Positions 43,570-52,692 of a stretch of 64,000 nucleotides of DNA are shown here, one piece after another. The stretch is from Suilimivivens sp964393865 (GTDB lineage Bacteria; Bacillota; Clostridia; Lachnospirales; Lachnospiraceae): assembly GCA_964393865.1 (NCBI GenBank), contig CAYMUW010000012.1, forward strand, positions 1 to 64,000. Reading direction: 5' to 3'. Under the pieces are notes generated by a model, which was not told the origin of the DNA, did no database searches, and was given only the letters and a program-made list of their open reading frames with translations. How positions within the stretch are numbered: the stretch's first letter is position 1; each line of letters starts with the position of its first letter. A program made the position numbers and the translations under genes.

Positions 43570-44286
43570 TTGCTGATAGTCGGATTAAATAAGACCACGC
43601 TGCTTGATTATCCGGGGCGTGTTGCCGCTACCGTTTTTATGGGCGGCTGTAATTTCAGGTGTCCTTTTTGTTATAACAGGGAATTGGTTCTTGAGCCAAC
43701 AGCCGGAGCTTCCTACTCGGAGGAGGAGGTTCTGGCTTTTTTAAAAAAAAGAAAAAATATCTTAAAGGGTGTATGCATCACCGGAGGAGAGCCTGTGCTG
43801 CATGCTGATCTTCCTGATTTTATCAGCAGAATCAGGCAGCTTGGGTATCCGGTCAAGCTGGATACCAATGGTTATAAGCCGGAGATTTTAAAAAAGCTTT
43901 TGGACGGGAAATGCCTTGATTATGTGGCGATGGATATCAAAAACTGCCCGGAAAAATATGCTCTTACGGCAGGAATGGATGATGAGGGACACAGGTTTGA
44001 TTTGGGGAAGATCAGGGAATCGGTTTCCATGCTGATCGATGGAGATGTTGACAGCGAATTTCGTACTACAGTGGTGAAGGAGCTTCACACGGTAGAGGAT
44101 ATGGTCAAAATAGGGGAATGGATTCAGGGATGCTCGAAATACTATTTGCAGAGGTTTACAGATAGCGGAAGTACCATTTGTGAGGGATATCATGAACCGG
44201 ATGTGGAGACTATGAAAGAAATGGTACAGGCCATAGAAGGAATACCGGAGATGGAAGGAAAGGTATTTTTGCGGGGCGTGGATTGA
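43570..44286 (+). CDS. Anaerobic ribonucleotide reductase activating protein-like radical SAM enzyme (NrdG type)
   Basis: 238 residues. GGCNFRCPFCYN carries the CxxxCxxC cluster and CITGGEP is the SAM-binding stretch; KTTLLDYPG at the start is typical of NrdG-like activases. I chose TTG 43570 because GGAGGAAAG lies 5 bases upstream, and relatives begin right at this point; an ATG at 43555 sits before that site. It would generate a glycyl radical on a partner enzyme. No nrdD or other glycyl-radical enzyme is nearby. Confidence 0.85.
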   Translation: MLIVGLNKTTLLDYPGRVAATVFMGGCNFRCPFCYNRELVLEPTAGASYSEEEVLAFLKKRKNILKGVCITGGEPVLHADLPDFISRIRQLGYPVKLDTNGYKPEILKKLLDGKCLDYVAMDIKNCPEKYALTAGMDDEGHRFDLGKIRESVSMLIDGDVDSEFRTTVVKELHTVEDMVKIGEWIQGCSKYYLQRFTDSGSTICEGYHEPDVETMKEMVQAIEGIPEMEGKVFLRGVD

Positions 44287-44317
44287 CTGCCTGAGGCGGT
44301 GAAAGGAAATACGTGCT

Positions 44318-44821
44318 ATGACAGAGTGTGAGAAGTACATGAAGGAAGCAATCAGGCAGGCTAAGAAAGCCTATGCTCTGGGGGAAGTGCCTATTGGCTG
44401 CGTGATTGTATATGAGGGAAAAATTATAGGGCGGGGTTATAACCGAAGGAATACAGATAAAAATACATTGGCGCATGCAGAGATTACGGCCATCAATAAG
44501 GCCAGCAAAAAAATCGGTGACTGGCGGTTGGAGGGATGTACCCTGTATGTGACGCTGGAGCCCTGTCAGATGTGTGCCGGCGCTATTGTGCAGGCCAGAA
44601 TTGACGAGGTGGTAATGGGCAGCATGAATCCCAAGGCAGGCTGCGGCGGTTCCATTCTGAATATTTTGGAAATGCCGGAGTTTAATCATCAGGTGAAGGT
44701 GACAAGAGGCGTGCTTGAGGAGGAGTGTACACAGCTGCTGACCCGGTTTTTTAAGGAGCTGCGGGTCAGGAACAAGCTGGAAAAGGAAGAGCGAAGGCTA
44801 AGAGCAGAGGGTGAACTGTAA
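44318..44821 (+). CDS. tadA: tRNA-specific adenosine deaminase
   Basis: 167 residues. Zinc and catalytic residues are in LAHAEITAI (HAE) and EPCQMCAGA (PCxxC). VPIGCVIVYEGKIIGRGYN and GSMNPKAGCGGS are typical of TadA, which converts A34 of tRNA-Arg(ACG) to inosine. It follows the NrdG-like gene by 31 bases. Confidence 0.95.
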   Translation: MTECEKYMKEAIRQAKKAYALGEVPIGCVIVYEGKIIGRGYNRRNTDKNTLAHAEITAINKASKKIGDWRLEGCTLYVTLEPCQMCAGAIVQARIDEVVMGSMNPKAGCGGSILNILEMPEFNHQVKVTRGVLEEECTQLLTRFFKELRVRNKLEKEERRLRAEGEL

Positions 44822-44838
44822 ATAGGACAAATTTTTTA

Positions 44839-44867
44839 TTGTATCTGGCAAAAAATTATGCTATACT
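44839..44867 (+). promoter_or_regulatory. Promoter of the marR-like gene
   Basis: TTGTAT (44839-44844), 17-base spacer, TATACT (44862-44867). Confidence 0.75.
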
Positions 44868-44872
44868 ACAAT

Positions 44873-44902
44873 TGTTCTATTTAGAAATATTCTAATAAGA
44901 AC
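44873..44902. promoter_or_regulatory. Nested palindromic operator, likely MarR autoregulatory site
   Basis: Inner arms TTAGAA-ATA-TTCTAA (44881-44895) are framed by outer arms GTTCT and AGAAC, giving a nearly symmetric site of 29-30 bases. It covers the expected transcription start just after the -10, so a dimer bound here should block the gene. Confidence 0.65.
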
Positions 44903-44914
44903 GGAGAAGAAAAA

Positions 44915-45355
44915 TTGGAAACAAAGGGCGGTTTTTACATCACACAGATTAAGCAGCTTCAGGATCGTATTTTTGAAAAAATGCTGTTGGAGAATGGAAT
45001 AGAAATCAGCGGCGGACAGGGAAGGATTTTATTTGTATTGTGGAAAAAGGATCATCTTACAATCAGTGAAATCAGCAGGGAGACCTCCCTTGCTAAAAAT
45101 ACGGTGTCCATAGTAGTGGACGGAATGGTGAATAAGGGAATTTTGGACAGGCGTATTAACCCTGAAAACAGGCGTCAGACGATTATATCCCTTACAGAGT
45201 ATGCCAAATCCATGCAGAGCCGGTATGAGGCTGTCTCACAGCAGATGAATGTTCTTTTCTATGAGGGATTTACGCAGGAAGAGCAGAAGGTTTTTGACGA
45301 TTATCTGGAAAGAGTGCGGAATACGCTGCTGAGGGCTGAGGATGAGAGGAAGTAA
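44915..45355 (+). CDS. MarR-family repressor
   Basis: 146 residues from TTG 44915, with GGAG 8 bases upstream. The winged helix reads LTISEISRETSLAKNTVSIVVDGMVNKGIL with the wing RRINPENRRQTIISLT, typical of MarR dimers. It likely represses its own promoter and the downstream flavin-protein genes. The ligand is unknown. Confidence 0.9.
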   Translation: METKGGFYITQIKQLQDRIFEKMLLENGIEISGGQGRILFVLWKKDHLTISEISRETSLAKNTVSIVVDGMVNKGILDRRINPENRRQTIISLTEYAKSMQSRYEAVSQQMNVLFYEGFTQEEQKVFDDYLERVRNTLLRAEDERK

Positions 45356-45381
45356 AAGCTAAGCCGTGCACAGGAGATACC

Positions 45382-45504
45382 ATGTATTACAGGGAAGGCG
45401 TAACAGATCCGGATTATTGTGTATTAAAATTCACAGCATTAAAGGGAAGACACTATTGCAGCTTAAAAACGGAAAGCTTTGCTATGGAAGAACTGGAGGG
45501 GTAA
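45382..45504 (+). CDS. Short remnant of a pyridoxamine-phosphate-oxidase-like protein
   Basis: 40 residues from ATG 45382, with AGGAG 5 bases upstream. YYREGVTDPDYCVLKFTALK is like the C-terminal part of FMN-binding split-barrel proteins (PNPOx-like). The rest of that protein is absent, so this is probably a deletion remnant that kept a usable start. It stops 4 bases before the flavin-reductase-like gene. Confidence 0.5.
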   Translation: MYYREGVTDPDYCVLKFTALKGRHYCSLKTESFAMEELEG

Positions 45505-45508
45505 GGCC

Positions 45509-46075
45509 ATGAAAGAGGTTAAAAGAAAATCAATGGGAAGCGAGCATTCATTATGCGTACAGCCGACATTTTTAATCGGTACATATGATGAAAGCGGTAT
45601 AGCAAATTTTACCCCCATAACCTGGGTGAGTGTCACTTGTCAGGAGGAAGGGCATTATTTGCTTGTGATCAGTATGTATGGTTCCAAAAAGACGAAGGAT
45701 AATATCGGTAAAACCAGGAAATTATCAGTTAATCTTGTCAGCACTGACATGCTGCAGCTGGTAGATTATTTCGGAAGCGTTTCGGGAAGAGGCGGAGAAA
45801 AGGACGGTGTGGATTACGGGTACAGTGAAGGCGAGGTTGTGTCGGTTCCTGCGTTGAATGAGAGTAAATGGGTATATGAGTGTGAAGTGGTAAAAATAGT
45901 TCAGACCGGGGAATCGGATACATACTTTTGCGATATTAAGAATGTGCAGGTGGATGCGGGTATTGATATTTCAAAAGGGCTGGATTTAACCCAATTTGAT
46001 CCGGTAGTATACTCGGGACACTATCATTCTGTGGGAAAGCATTTAGGGAAAATCGGTGATTTTTTACACCGATGA
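45509..46075 (+). CDS. Flavin-reductase-like FMN-binding protein
   Basis: 188 residues from ATG 45509 behind GGAGGGG; a longer frame from 45479 overlaps the preceding remnant. CVQPTFLIGTYDESGIANFTPITWVSV and SKKTKDNIGKTRKLSVNLVS are hallmarks of the flavin reductase/DIM6 split-barrel group. It probably reduces or stores flavin and may serve as an electron donor in detoxification, under the MarR gene upstream. The 3' end overlaps the MATE gene by 12 bases, tail to tail. Confidence 0.85.
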   Translation: MKEVKRKSMGSEHSLCVQPTFLIGTYDESGIANFTPITWVSVTCQEEGHYLLVISMYGSKKTKDNIGKTRKLSVNLVSTDMLQLVDYFGSVSGRGGEKDGVDYGYSEGEVVSVPALNESKWVYECEVVKIVQTGESDTYFCDIKNVQVDAGIDISKGLDLTQFDPVVYSGHYHSVGKHLGKIGDFLHR

Positions 46076-47473
46076 TCCCTCATCAACAATATTTTGCAGC
46101 CACACGCCGCTTTTTACCATGAAAGATCCAATCGTTACCTTTATGATTTCCGTGAATTGAACAAGAAAAAATACGGTAATGATAGGCAGCGAAGTATGGT
46201 TGGCAAGGATATAGGCAAATGGGATCATTACGACCCATGTATATACGCTGTCAAATATAAAGGTAATGCCGGTTTTGCCGCCGGAACGCAGGGTGAAATA
46301 GGAGCAGTGTGAAAAAGCACACAGCGGCATAACAAGCGCCGAAATTAAGATAAAAGTCCGGGCAAGCTCCTTGATACTTTCCTCCGTATTGTAGATAGAA
46401 GGAAAGAACCTTCCGACTACCACCATAATGGCGGAAACAACAGCGCAGCAGCCTACGCTGAGAAAGATCATCTTGTTATCAGCGTCTCTTGCTTCTTCAA
46501 GCTTGCCTGCCCCAAGACGCTGTCCAACCACGATTGAGATACAGCTTCCCAGCTGGATATAAACGATGTTGAACAGGTTGGTAATGGTAGAGGAAATATT
46601 TTGCGCAGCCACCACCTCAAGGCCCCGTACGGCATAGCACTGGACGATCACAGCCATGCCGGAAGCCCAAAGCATCTCATTCAACATCAGAGGAGTTCCC
46701 TTGATAAAAATTCCCTTGAAAATATTTCCAGGTATACGGAAGCTTTTGAAGGCCCCTACAATGTAGGGGTTTTTGTCTGCATGCATGTGAGTCCATGCCA
46801 CTACGATAATACATTCCACAAAACGGGCAATTACCGTAGCAATAGCAGCGCCGGAAACGCCCATGGCGGGTATAACGCCTACAATACCGAAAATCAGTAT
46901 ATAATCCAAAATAAGATTGGTAATTACGGCAACAATACCTGCCAGCATGGGAACAAAGGTCTGACCGGTTTCACGGATGGAACTGATGTAGGTCTGGCTT
47001 AAGGCAAAGGGAATAAGTCCTGCCATCATGATGGCAAGATATTCTTTACCATATTTCAGGGCAAGGGTAATATCGCCTACACTTCCGCTGTCGCTTAAGT
47101 ACAGGGAGATCAGCTGAGTGCTGCAAAAACCGAACAGGCACAGTGCCAGTCCTGCAATCAGCGCACTGGCGTACAGCTTAAAGCGGAAGGCATATTTCTG
47201 TCCTTCGTAGTCCTTTTTTCCGAAAAATTGAGTGCCGAAAATTCCGGCGCCGGAAACGCCGCCGAAGATGCAGATATTAAAAACAAACATCAGCTGGTTG
47301 ACAATAGCAACGCCTGACATTTGTTCCGTACCAATCTGCCCCACCATAATGTTATCCAGAAAGCTGACAAAGCTTGTGATGGCATTTTGAACAATCATGG
47401 GAACAGCCAGATAAAGCACATATTTATAAAATTGTTTGTCTCCAATGAATTTGGATTTAAAAGTTTTCCACAT
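46064..47473 (-). CDS. MATE-family multidrug efflux transporter
   Basis: 469 residues with 12 apolar helices in two similar halves; VPMIVQNAITSFVSFLDNIMVGQIG and GVSGAGIFGTQFFGKKD are typical of the DinF/NorM-like MATE proteins. It exports cationic drugs or metabolites using Na+ or H+. AGGAG stands 9 bases before the ATG. It is convergent with the flavin-protein gene and divergent from nagA. Confidence 0.94.
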   Translation of the reverse strand: MWKTFKSKFIGDKQFYKYVLYLAVPMIVQNAITSFVSFLDNIMVGQIGTEQMSGVAIVNQLMFVFNICIFGGVSGAGIFGTQFFGKKDYEGQKYAFRFKLYASALIAGLALCLFGFCSTQLISLYLSDSGSVGDITLALKYGKEYLAIMMAGLIPFALSQTYISSIRETGQTFVPMLAGIVAVITNLILDYILIFGIVGVIPAMGVSGAAIATVIARFVECIIVVAWTHMHADKNPYIVGAFKSFRIPGNIFKGIFIKGTPLMLNEMLWASGMAVIVQCYAVRGLEVVAAQNISSTITNLFNIVYIQLGSCISIVVGQRLGAGKLEEARDADNKMIFLSVGCCAVVSAIMVVVGRFFPSIYNTEESIKELARTFILISALVMPLCAFSHCSYFTLRSGGKTGITFIFDSVYTWVVMIPFAYILANHTSLPIITVFFLVQFTEIIKVTIGSFMVKSGVWLQNIVDEGSSV

Positions 47474-47530
47474 AGTATAAATCTCCTAAAGGCATAGAAA
47501 ATGCGCTATTGCGCTTTTGTTGGTCAGAAT

Positions 47531-47559
47531 ATTGTAATCAATTCATATGGGAAAGTCAA
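47531..47559 (-). promoter_or_regulatory. Promoter of the MATE gene
   Basis: On the - strand TTGACT (47559-47554), 17-base spacer, TACAAT (47536-47531). A GCGC-TATT-GCGC hairpin lies in the leader near 47500-47515. Confidence 0.65.
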
Positions 47560-47678
47560 TTCAGAAATGGAAATAGTTTGACCTAGAAAGGCATTGGCAT
47601 AAAGATTTTTTCGTGATAGCATAAAATTAAATTAGCAGGGATAATGGACAGCCTATTTTTACAGGGAGAAAAAGCATT

Positions 47679-48782
47679 ATGATTATTCGAAACGGACTGG
47701 TATTTGAGCCGGAGGGCGGGTTTACCGCAAGAGAAATTTATGTGGATCAAAATCACAGAATCTGCGAAAGTCCTCTTCCCGGAGATCATGAGATTATAGA
47801 TGCGGCAGGTCAGTATGTGATTCCCGGGCTTGTGGATATTCATATTCACGGGGCAGTAGGAGCGGATTTTTCAGACGGAGATGCGGAAGGGCTCTTCAGG
47901 ATCGCCCGATATTTGAAAGCACAGGGCGTTACATCCTTTTGCCCTGCCTCCATGACCTTGCCGGAGGAACAATTGGTAAAAAGTTTTCGCACGTTGGAGA
48001 GGCTGCCAAAGGCAGATGAGCTGGCACGACCTGTAGGGATTAACATGGAGGGGCCTTTTCTGGCTGAGGCGAAAAAGGGAGCGCAAAAGGGCACCTATCT
48101 GACGGAGCCGGATATTGATATGTTCCGTCGCCTGCAGGATGCTTCCGGCGGCAGAATTCATCTGGTCACCATCGCTCCGGAGCTTGCGGGGGCAACGGAA
48201 TTTATCAGGGAATTAAAGAATGAAGTAATCGTTTCCTTAGGTCATACATCAGCGGATTACGATCAGGCGGCAGCAGGATTTGAGGCAGGTGCAAGTCATG
48301 TGACCCACCTCTTTAACGCCATGGAGCCCTTTTTACATCGTAATCCGGGACTGATCGGCGCCGCAGCGGAGAGGGAGGATGTTTATGCAGAACTGATTTG
48401 TGACGGCATTCATGTACATCCTTCTGCGGTGCGGGGAGCTTTTGCGCTGTTTGGTGCAGACCGGATGATTCTTATCAGTGACGCCATGCGGGCAGCAGGG
48501 ATGGAGGATGGCAGCTATGAGCTTGGGGGACAGCCGGTGAAGAAAAAGGGCGCCTATGCAACTCTTGCTGACGGTACGCTGGCAGGGTCAGTGACCAATC
48601 TGGCAGATGGCCTGCGCAATGCTGTGAAGTTTGGCATTTCCCTTACGGATGCGATTAAGGCTGTGACCGTCAATCCTGCAAGGAGTATTGGATTGGAAGG
48701 ACAGATTGGGCAGCTGCGGCCGGGAGCGGAGGCAGATATTATTTTGATGGACAGAGATATGAATTTCAGAAAGATAATATAA
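47679..48782 (+). CDS. nagA: N-acetylglucosamine-6-phosphate deacetylase
   Basis: 367 residues. Metal ligands are visible in GLVDIHIHGAVG, NMEGPF, LGHTSADY, THLFNAM and the catalytic Asp in ILISDAMRA. It removes acetate from GlcNAc-6-phosphate for glycolysis or cell-wall recycling. nagB is not in the window. A -35-like TTGACC (47578) lies upstream with a weak -10. The damaged hexosaminidase gene and a sugar importer follow on the same strand. Confidence 0.94.
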   Translation: MIIRNGLVFEPEGGFTAREIYVDQNHRICESPLPGDHEIIDAAGQYVIPGLVDIHIHGAVGADFSDGDAEGLFRIARYLKAQGVTSFCPASMTLPEEQLVKSFRTLERLPKADELARPVGINMEGPFLAEAKKGAQKGTYLTEPDIDMFRRLQDASGGRIHLVTIAPELAGATEFIRELKNEVIVSLGHTSADYDQAAAGFEAGASHVTHLFNAMEPFLHRNPGLIGAAAEREDVYAELICDGIHVHPSAVRGAFALFGADRMILISDAMRAAGMEDGSYELGGQPVKKKGAYATLADGTLAGSVTNLADGLRNAVKFGISLTDAIKAVTVNPARSIGLEGQIGQLRPGAEADIILMDRDMNFRKII

Positions 48783-48829
48783 ACGATGGAACAGCTGATC
48801 TCAAGGACAGCGTAGAAATGGAGGTTACA

Positions 48830-49650
48830 ATGTATTTATTACCGCAGCCTGATAAAATAGGAACGCAGGAAGGACAGTTCCGACTGCACTATAATACCCG
48901 TATTATCGGTGCAGCTATGCCGACAGATATGGTTTTGGACATCTATGAGCATGCAAAACTTCTGCTTGATCTGGTGCCTTCCCTGGCAAGCTTCGGGCAT
49001 ATGTATGAGGTGTTGTCCACCAGGACCTATGCACATTTGTGTGAACTGGAAAACTCCGATAAGGAAGAATATTCCCTGATCGGCAGAATGGAGCACCATA
49101 CGCTAAATGTTTCCAGTGAAGAGAGCTTTGCCATGCCATCTGCCTGAATTGGGAGTACTCACCGCAGGTAACAGAAGATCATGTGAAAGGCGTGTTAAAT
49201 ACGGAATGGGGTGATCTGGCAGATACGGAGTGTGTCAGCTGGTGGCATGCGGTACAGTATAAGGAAAACATGTTGTCTGCCCCTGAGGAGTGGAAGCCGG
49301 ATGGCTTAATGGATGTGAAAAAATCAGAGGAACAATTGCAGAGAAATGAAGAGCTTTTGAAACGGTTATATGAAAAGCTTGGCAGGATGCCTGAGAGCAG
49401 AAGAGCGGATGTGTGCGCCTATATTCTTTTGGGAGAGGGACAAAGACTGTTGACCGATATGGTCAAAACTCTGTGCGATTTTCATGCAGGTCTTCCGTTG
49501 TCCTATGATGCCAAAGAGCTTGCGGCAGAGTTGGAGAATTGGCTTATGGAATATAAGAAGCTTTGGAGAAGTGCGGCAAAGGAAAGTGAACTGTACCGGA
49601 TTGTGGAGATTATTTCCTGGTATGCGGACAGACTAAGGGAAATGGCATAA
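48830..49650 (+). pseudogene. Remnant of a GH20-type beta-N-acetylhexosaminidase gene
   Basis: Three pieces of one protein remain. The start (MYLLPQPDKIG, FRLHYNTRII; TGGAGG before ATG 48830) is joined directly to the late barrel piece PSLASFGHMYEVLSTRTYAHL, so several hundred residues are missing. A frameshift near 49120-49146 then breaks the frame, which resumes as WEYSPQVTEDHVKGVLNTEWGDLADTE and a helical C-terminal part. Lost parts include the catalytic acid region. The intact enzyme would have released GlcNAc, matching nagA and the importer. Confidence 0.75.
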
Positions 49651-49652
49651 TC

Positions 49653-49681
49653 TGGACATTTGCTGTTTTATTCATTATAAT
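49653..49681 (+). promoter_or_regulatory. Promoter of the sugar ABC importer operon
   Basis: TGGACA (49653-49658), 17-base spacer, TATAAT (49676-49681). Confidence 0.65.
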
Positions 49682-49760
49682 GTGAAAAGGAATGAAGCTG
49701 TTTGAAAGCATTAAAATGGCAGCAAGGAACAACGTAGGCGATAGAAAGGTATGGAATGGC

Positions 49761-50864
49761 ATGGAAGTTGTATTAAAAAACCTGACAAAAAAATTTCCCA
49801 GTCGTGACAGGAAAAATCATGAGGATGTGATTGCTGTCAATGATTTTACTTTTGAGATACCGGATGGTAAGCTGATAGGTCTTTTGGGGCCTTCCGGATG
49901 CGGTAAAAGCACGACGCTTAATCTGATAAGCGGTCTGTTAAAGCCTACCAGTGGGAAAATATTTTTCGGGGAGGATGACGTTACCGATCTGCCGCCGGAA
50001 AACAGAGGAATCGGTCTGGTATTCCAGAATTATGCGCTTTATCCGCATCTGACGGTGAAGCAGAATATCTTATTTCCCCTGCAAAATCTGAAAGGCAAGG
50101 ATAAGCTGTCCAAGCAGGAAATGATTGAAAAGGCATATGCAGCAGCAAAGCTGGTTCAGATAGAGGAACTGATGGACCGCAAGCCCGGAGAATTGTCCGG
50201 TGGACAGCAGCAGCGTGTGGCCATTGCCCGTGCCTTGGTGAAAATGCCCCGTGTGCTCCTTTTGGATGAGCCTCTTTCCAATCTGGACGCCCGCTTAAGA
50301 CTCCAGACCAGAGAGGAAATCAGGAGAATTCAGAGAGAAACCAAAATCACCACTATCTTTGTAACCCATGACCAGGAAGAAGCAATGAGTATTTCCGATA
50401 TGATCGTTGTTATGAAGGAGGGGCTTGTCCAGCAGATCGGCAAGCCGCAGGATGTCTACGATAATCCCACCAATTTGTTTGTGGCAAAGTTTTTGGGGAC
50501 TCCGCCAATTAATGTTTTTGACGGGCAGGTTAAAAATAATAAGCTGTACATAGGAGAAGATGCTGTTTTAGACATTAAGGACACCGCAGATCAGCAGGTT
50601 TATGTGGGCGTCAGGCCGGAAGGCTTTACTTTGCAGGAGGATGGACCGCTTTGCTGTAATTTTAGCGGTGTGGAAATAATGGGACGGGATATCAGCGTGG
50701 TTTCCACCAACAAAGCTTCCTTAAATCCTACAGTCCGTGCAATTATCGGAACGGAATATAAAGTAAATACGCAGGAGCCTCAGGTAAGATTTAACCTGAA
50801 GCCCTCCAAGGTGTTTATTTTCAGCAAAGAGACCGAAGAGAGAATTCCTTTTGAGGTTCGCTGA
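49761..50864 (+). CDS. Sugar ABC transporter ATPase (UgpC/MalK-like), operon-linked
   Basis: 367 residues. Walker A GPSGCGKST, FQNYALYPH, LSGGQQQRVAIAR and LLLDEPLSNLD are intact. I chose ATG 49761 because relatives start with the VLKNLTKKFPS segment; ATG 49692 lies only about 10 bases after the -10, leaving little room for a leader. It would power the permease pair that follows after 23 bases. The window thus has two such ATPases. Confidence 0.9.
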   Translation: MEVVLKNLTKKFPSRDRKNHEDVIAVNDFTFEIPDGKLIGLLGPSGCGKSTTLNLISGLLKPTSGKIFFGEDDVTDLPPENRGIGLVFQNYALYPHLTVKQNILFPLQNLKGKDKLSKQEMIEKAYAAAKLVQIEELMDRKPGELSGGQQQRVAIARALVKMPRVLLLDEPLSNLDARLRLQTREEIRRIQRETKITTIFVTHDQEEAMSISDMIVVMKEGLVQQIGKPQDVYDNPTNLFVAKFLGTPPINVFDGQVKNNKLYIGEDAVLDIKDTADQQVYVGVRPEGFTLQEDGPLCCNFSGVEIMGRDISVVSTNKASLNPTVRAIIGTEYKVNTQEPQVRFNLKPSKVFIFSKETEERIPFEVR

Positions 50865-50887
50865 GTGGGGCAGATGGGAGAACTGAT

Positions 50888-51793
50888 ATGATTAAGAAGA
50901 AATTACGTGACAGTGGTCTGAAGGGTTGGCTATACCTTTTACCGGCAATTCTTTTTCTGGGATTTTTTATGATATATCCGTTGATAGATGTTTTCGTCTA
51001 TTCTTTTGAGGAAGCATACAATTCTGCATCCCAGACCTATATGGGCGTGGGATTATATAATTATTCCTATGTTTTGCATGATCCCTATTTTTTGCAGGCA
51101 GTTAAGAACACGTTTATATTGGTTATTATTACGGTACCGCTGTCTACGGCGATTGCGCTGCTGATTTCCGTAGGTTTGAGCTCTATCAGACCTCTTAGAA
51201 ATCTGTTCCAGACCATTTATTTTCTGCCCTATGTAACCAATACGCTGGCGGTAGGTCTGGTGTTTATGATTTTATTTAAAAAGACGGCATACTCGGATGG
51301 ACTGATTAATCTGCTGATTAACTGGTTCGGCGGAAACTCGGTGGATTTTATTGACGGGCCTTATTGGGCTAAAATGTTTGTGTTGTGCTTTTACACGATC
51401 TGGGTTGTTCTGCCGTTTAAAATTCTGATTCTGACCAGCGCTTTGTCCTCGGTGAATCAGGAATATTATAAGGCGGCAAAAGTTGATGGCACATCGCAGT
51501 TCAGAACCTTTATGCGTATTACGCTTCCTATGATTTCACCCATGATTTTCTACTTGATTATCACAGGATTTATCGGCGCTTTTAAGGCATACAGCGATGC
51601 AGTTGCCTTGTTTGGCACCGATTTAAATGCGGTGGAAATGAATACGATTGTGGGCTATGTATATGATATGCTGTACGGTGACAGCGGCGGTTATCCGTCA
51701 TATGCATCTGCGGCGGCGATTATCCTGTTTGCTATCGTGCTGACAATCACATGTATTAACCTGCTAATCAGTAAAAAGAACATTCATTATTAA
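50888..51793 (+). CDS. Sugar ABC permease, UgpA/MalF type
   Basis: 301 residues, six membrane helices. The EAA loop YYKAAKVDGTSQFRTFMRIT before LPMISP contacts the ATPase. YLLPAILFLGFFMIYPLIDV at the start is typical of carbohydrate permeases of the CUT1 class. Second gene of the operon; 23-base gaps on both sides. Confidence 0.93.
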   Translation: MIKKKLRDSGLKGWLYLLPAILFLGFFMIYPLIDVFVYSFEEAYNSASQTYMGVGLYNYSYVLHDPYFLQAVKNTFILVIITVPLSTAIALLISVGLSSIRPLRNLFQTIYFLPYVTNTLAVGLVFMILFKKTAYSDGLINLLINWFGGNSVDFIDGPYWAKMFVLCFYTIWVVLPFKILILTSALSSVNQEYYKAAKVDGTSQFRTFMRITLPMISPMIFYLIITGFIGAFKAYSDAVALFGTDLNAVEMNTIVGYVYDMLYGDSGGYPSYASAAAIILFAIVLTITCINLLISKKNIHY

Positions 51794-51816
51794 GGCTGAA
51801 GGCATGGAGGATTAAG

Positions 51817-52692
51817 ATGGAAAAGATGATTGATTACAGTAAGATCGAAAAAAATGCCAAAGCCCGCAAAACAGTTATCAATGTAATTACCTATGTGCTT
51901 TTGATCTTTTGGGCTGTTATTGTACTGTTTCCCTTTTATTGGATGCTTCTTACATCCATAAAGAGCTATAGTTCATATAATTCGGAATATATTCCAAAGT
52001 TTTTTACATTATCGCCGACTTTGCAGAACTATGTGGACGCATTTACCACCGTACCGCTTGGAAGATATTTTACCAATACGGTTATTTTTACCGTTGCAAC
52101 CACTGCTATCATGCTGGTGGTGATTACGCTTGCGGCCTTTGCCTTTGCCAGGCTTGAATTTAAAGGGAAAAATATTGCCTTTGTCATTTTTCTGTCGCTG
52201 ATGATGATTCCCAATGAATTGGTGGTTATTACGAATTTTGTGACGGTGACAAATTTAAATATGCGCAATACCTTTGCAGGGCTGATTTTACCGTCCGTTA
52301 CCTCAGTTTTCTATATTTATCTGCTGAAAGAAAATTTTGAGCAGATACCGGACAGCCTGTATTATGCGGCGAAGGTTGACGGTACCTCCGATTTGAAATA
52401 TTTATTAAAGGTAATGATACCCATTTCAAAGCCTACCCTTATTACAATCACTATTTTGAAGGTGATTGAATGCTGGAATTCCTATGTATGGCCGCGCTTG
52501 ATTACAGATGACGAGAATTATTATCTTGTCTCAAACGGAATTCAGGAAATCAGAGAAAACGGTTTCGGCCGTGAGAATATTCCGGCAATGATGGCGGCGG
52601 TAGTGGTCATTTCGGTTCCTTTGATTGTTTTGTTTTTGATCTTTCGCAACAAGGTAATGGAGGGTGTGTCAAGAGGAGGAACAAAGGGATGA
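51817..52692 (+). CDS. Sugar ABC permease, UgpE/MalG type
   Basis: 291 residues, six membrane helices; the EAA loop is YYAAKVDGTSDLKYLLKVMI before PISKP. FWAVIVLFPFYWMLLTSIKS at the start is the CUT1 partner pattern. AGGATTAAG precedes the start. The stop overlaps the binding-protein gene by 4 bases (ATGA). Confidence 0.93.
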   Translation: MEKMIDYSKIEKNAKARKTVINVITYVLLIFWAVIVLFPFYWMLLTSIKSYSSYNSEYIPKFFTLSPTLQNYVDAFTTVPLGRYFTNTVIFTVATTAIMLVVITLAAFAFARLEFKGKNIAFVIFLSLMMIPNELVVITNFVTVTNLNMRNTFAGLILPSVTSVFYIYLLKENFEQIPDSLYYAAKVDGTSDLKYLLKVMIPISKPTLITITILKVIECWNSYVWPRLITDDENYYLVSNGIQEIRENGFGRENIPAMMAAVVVISVPLIVLFLIFRNKVMEGVSRGGTKG

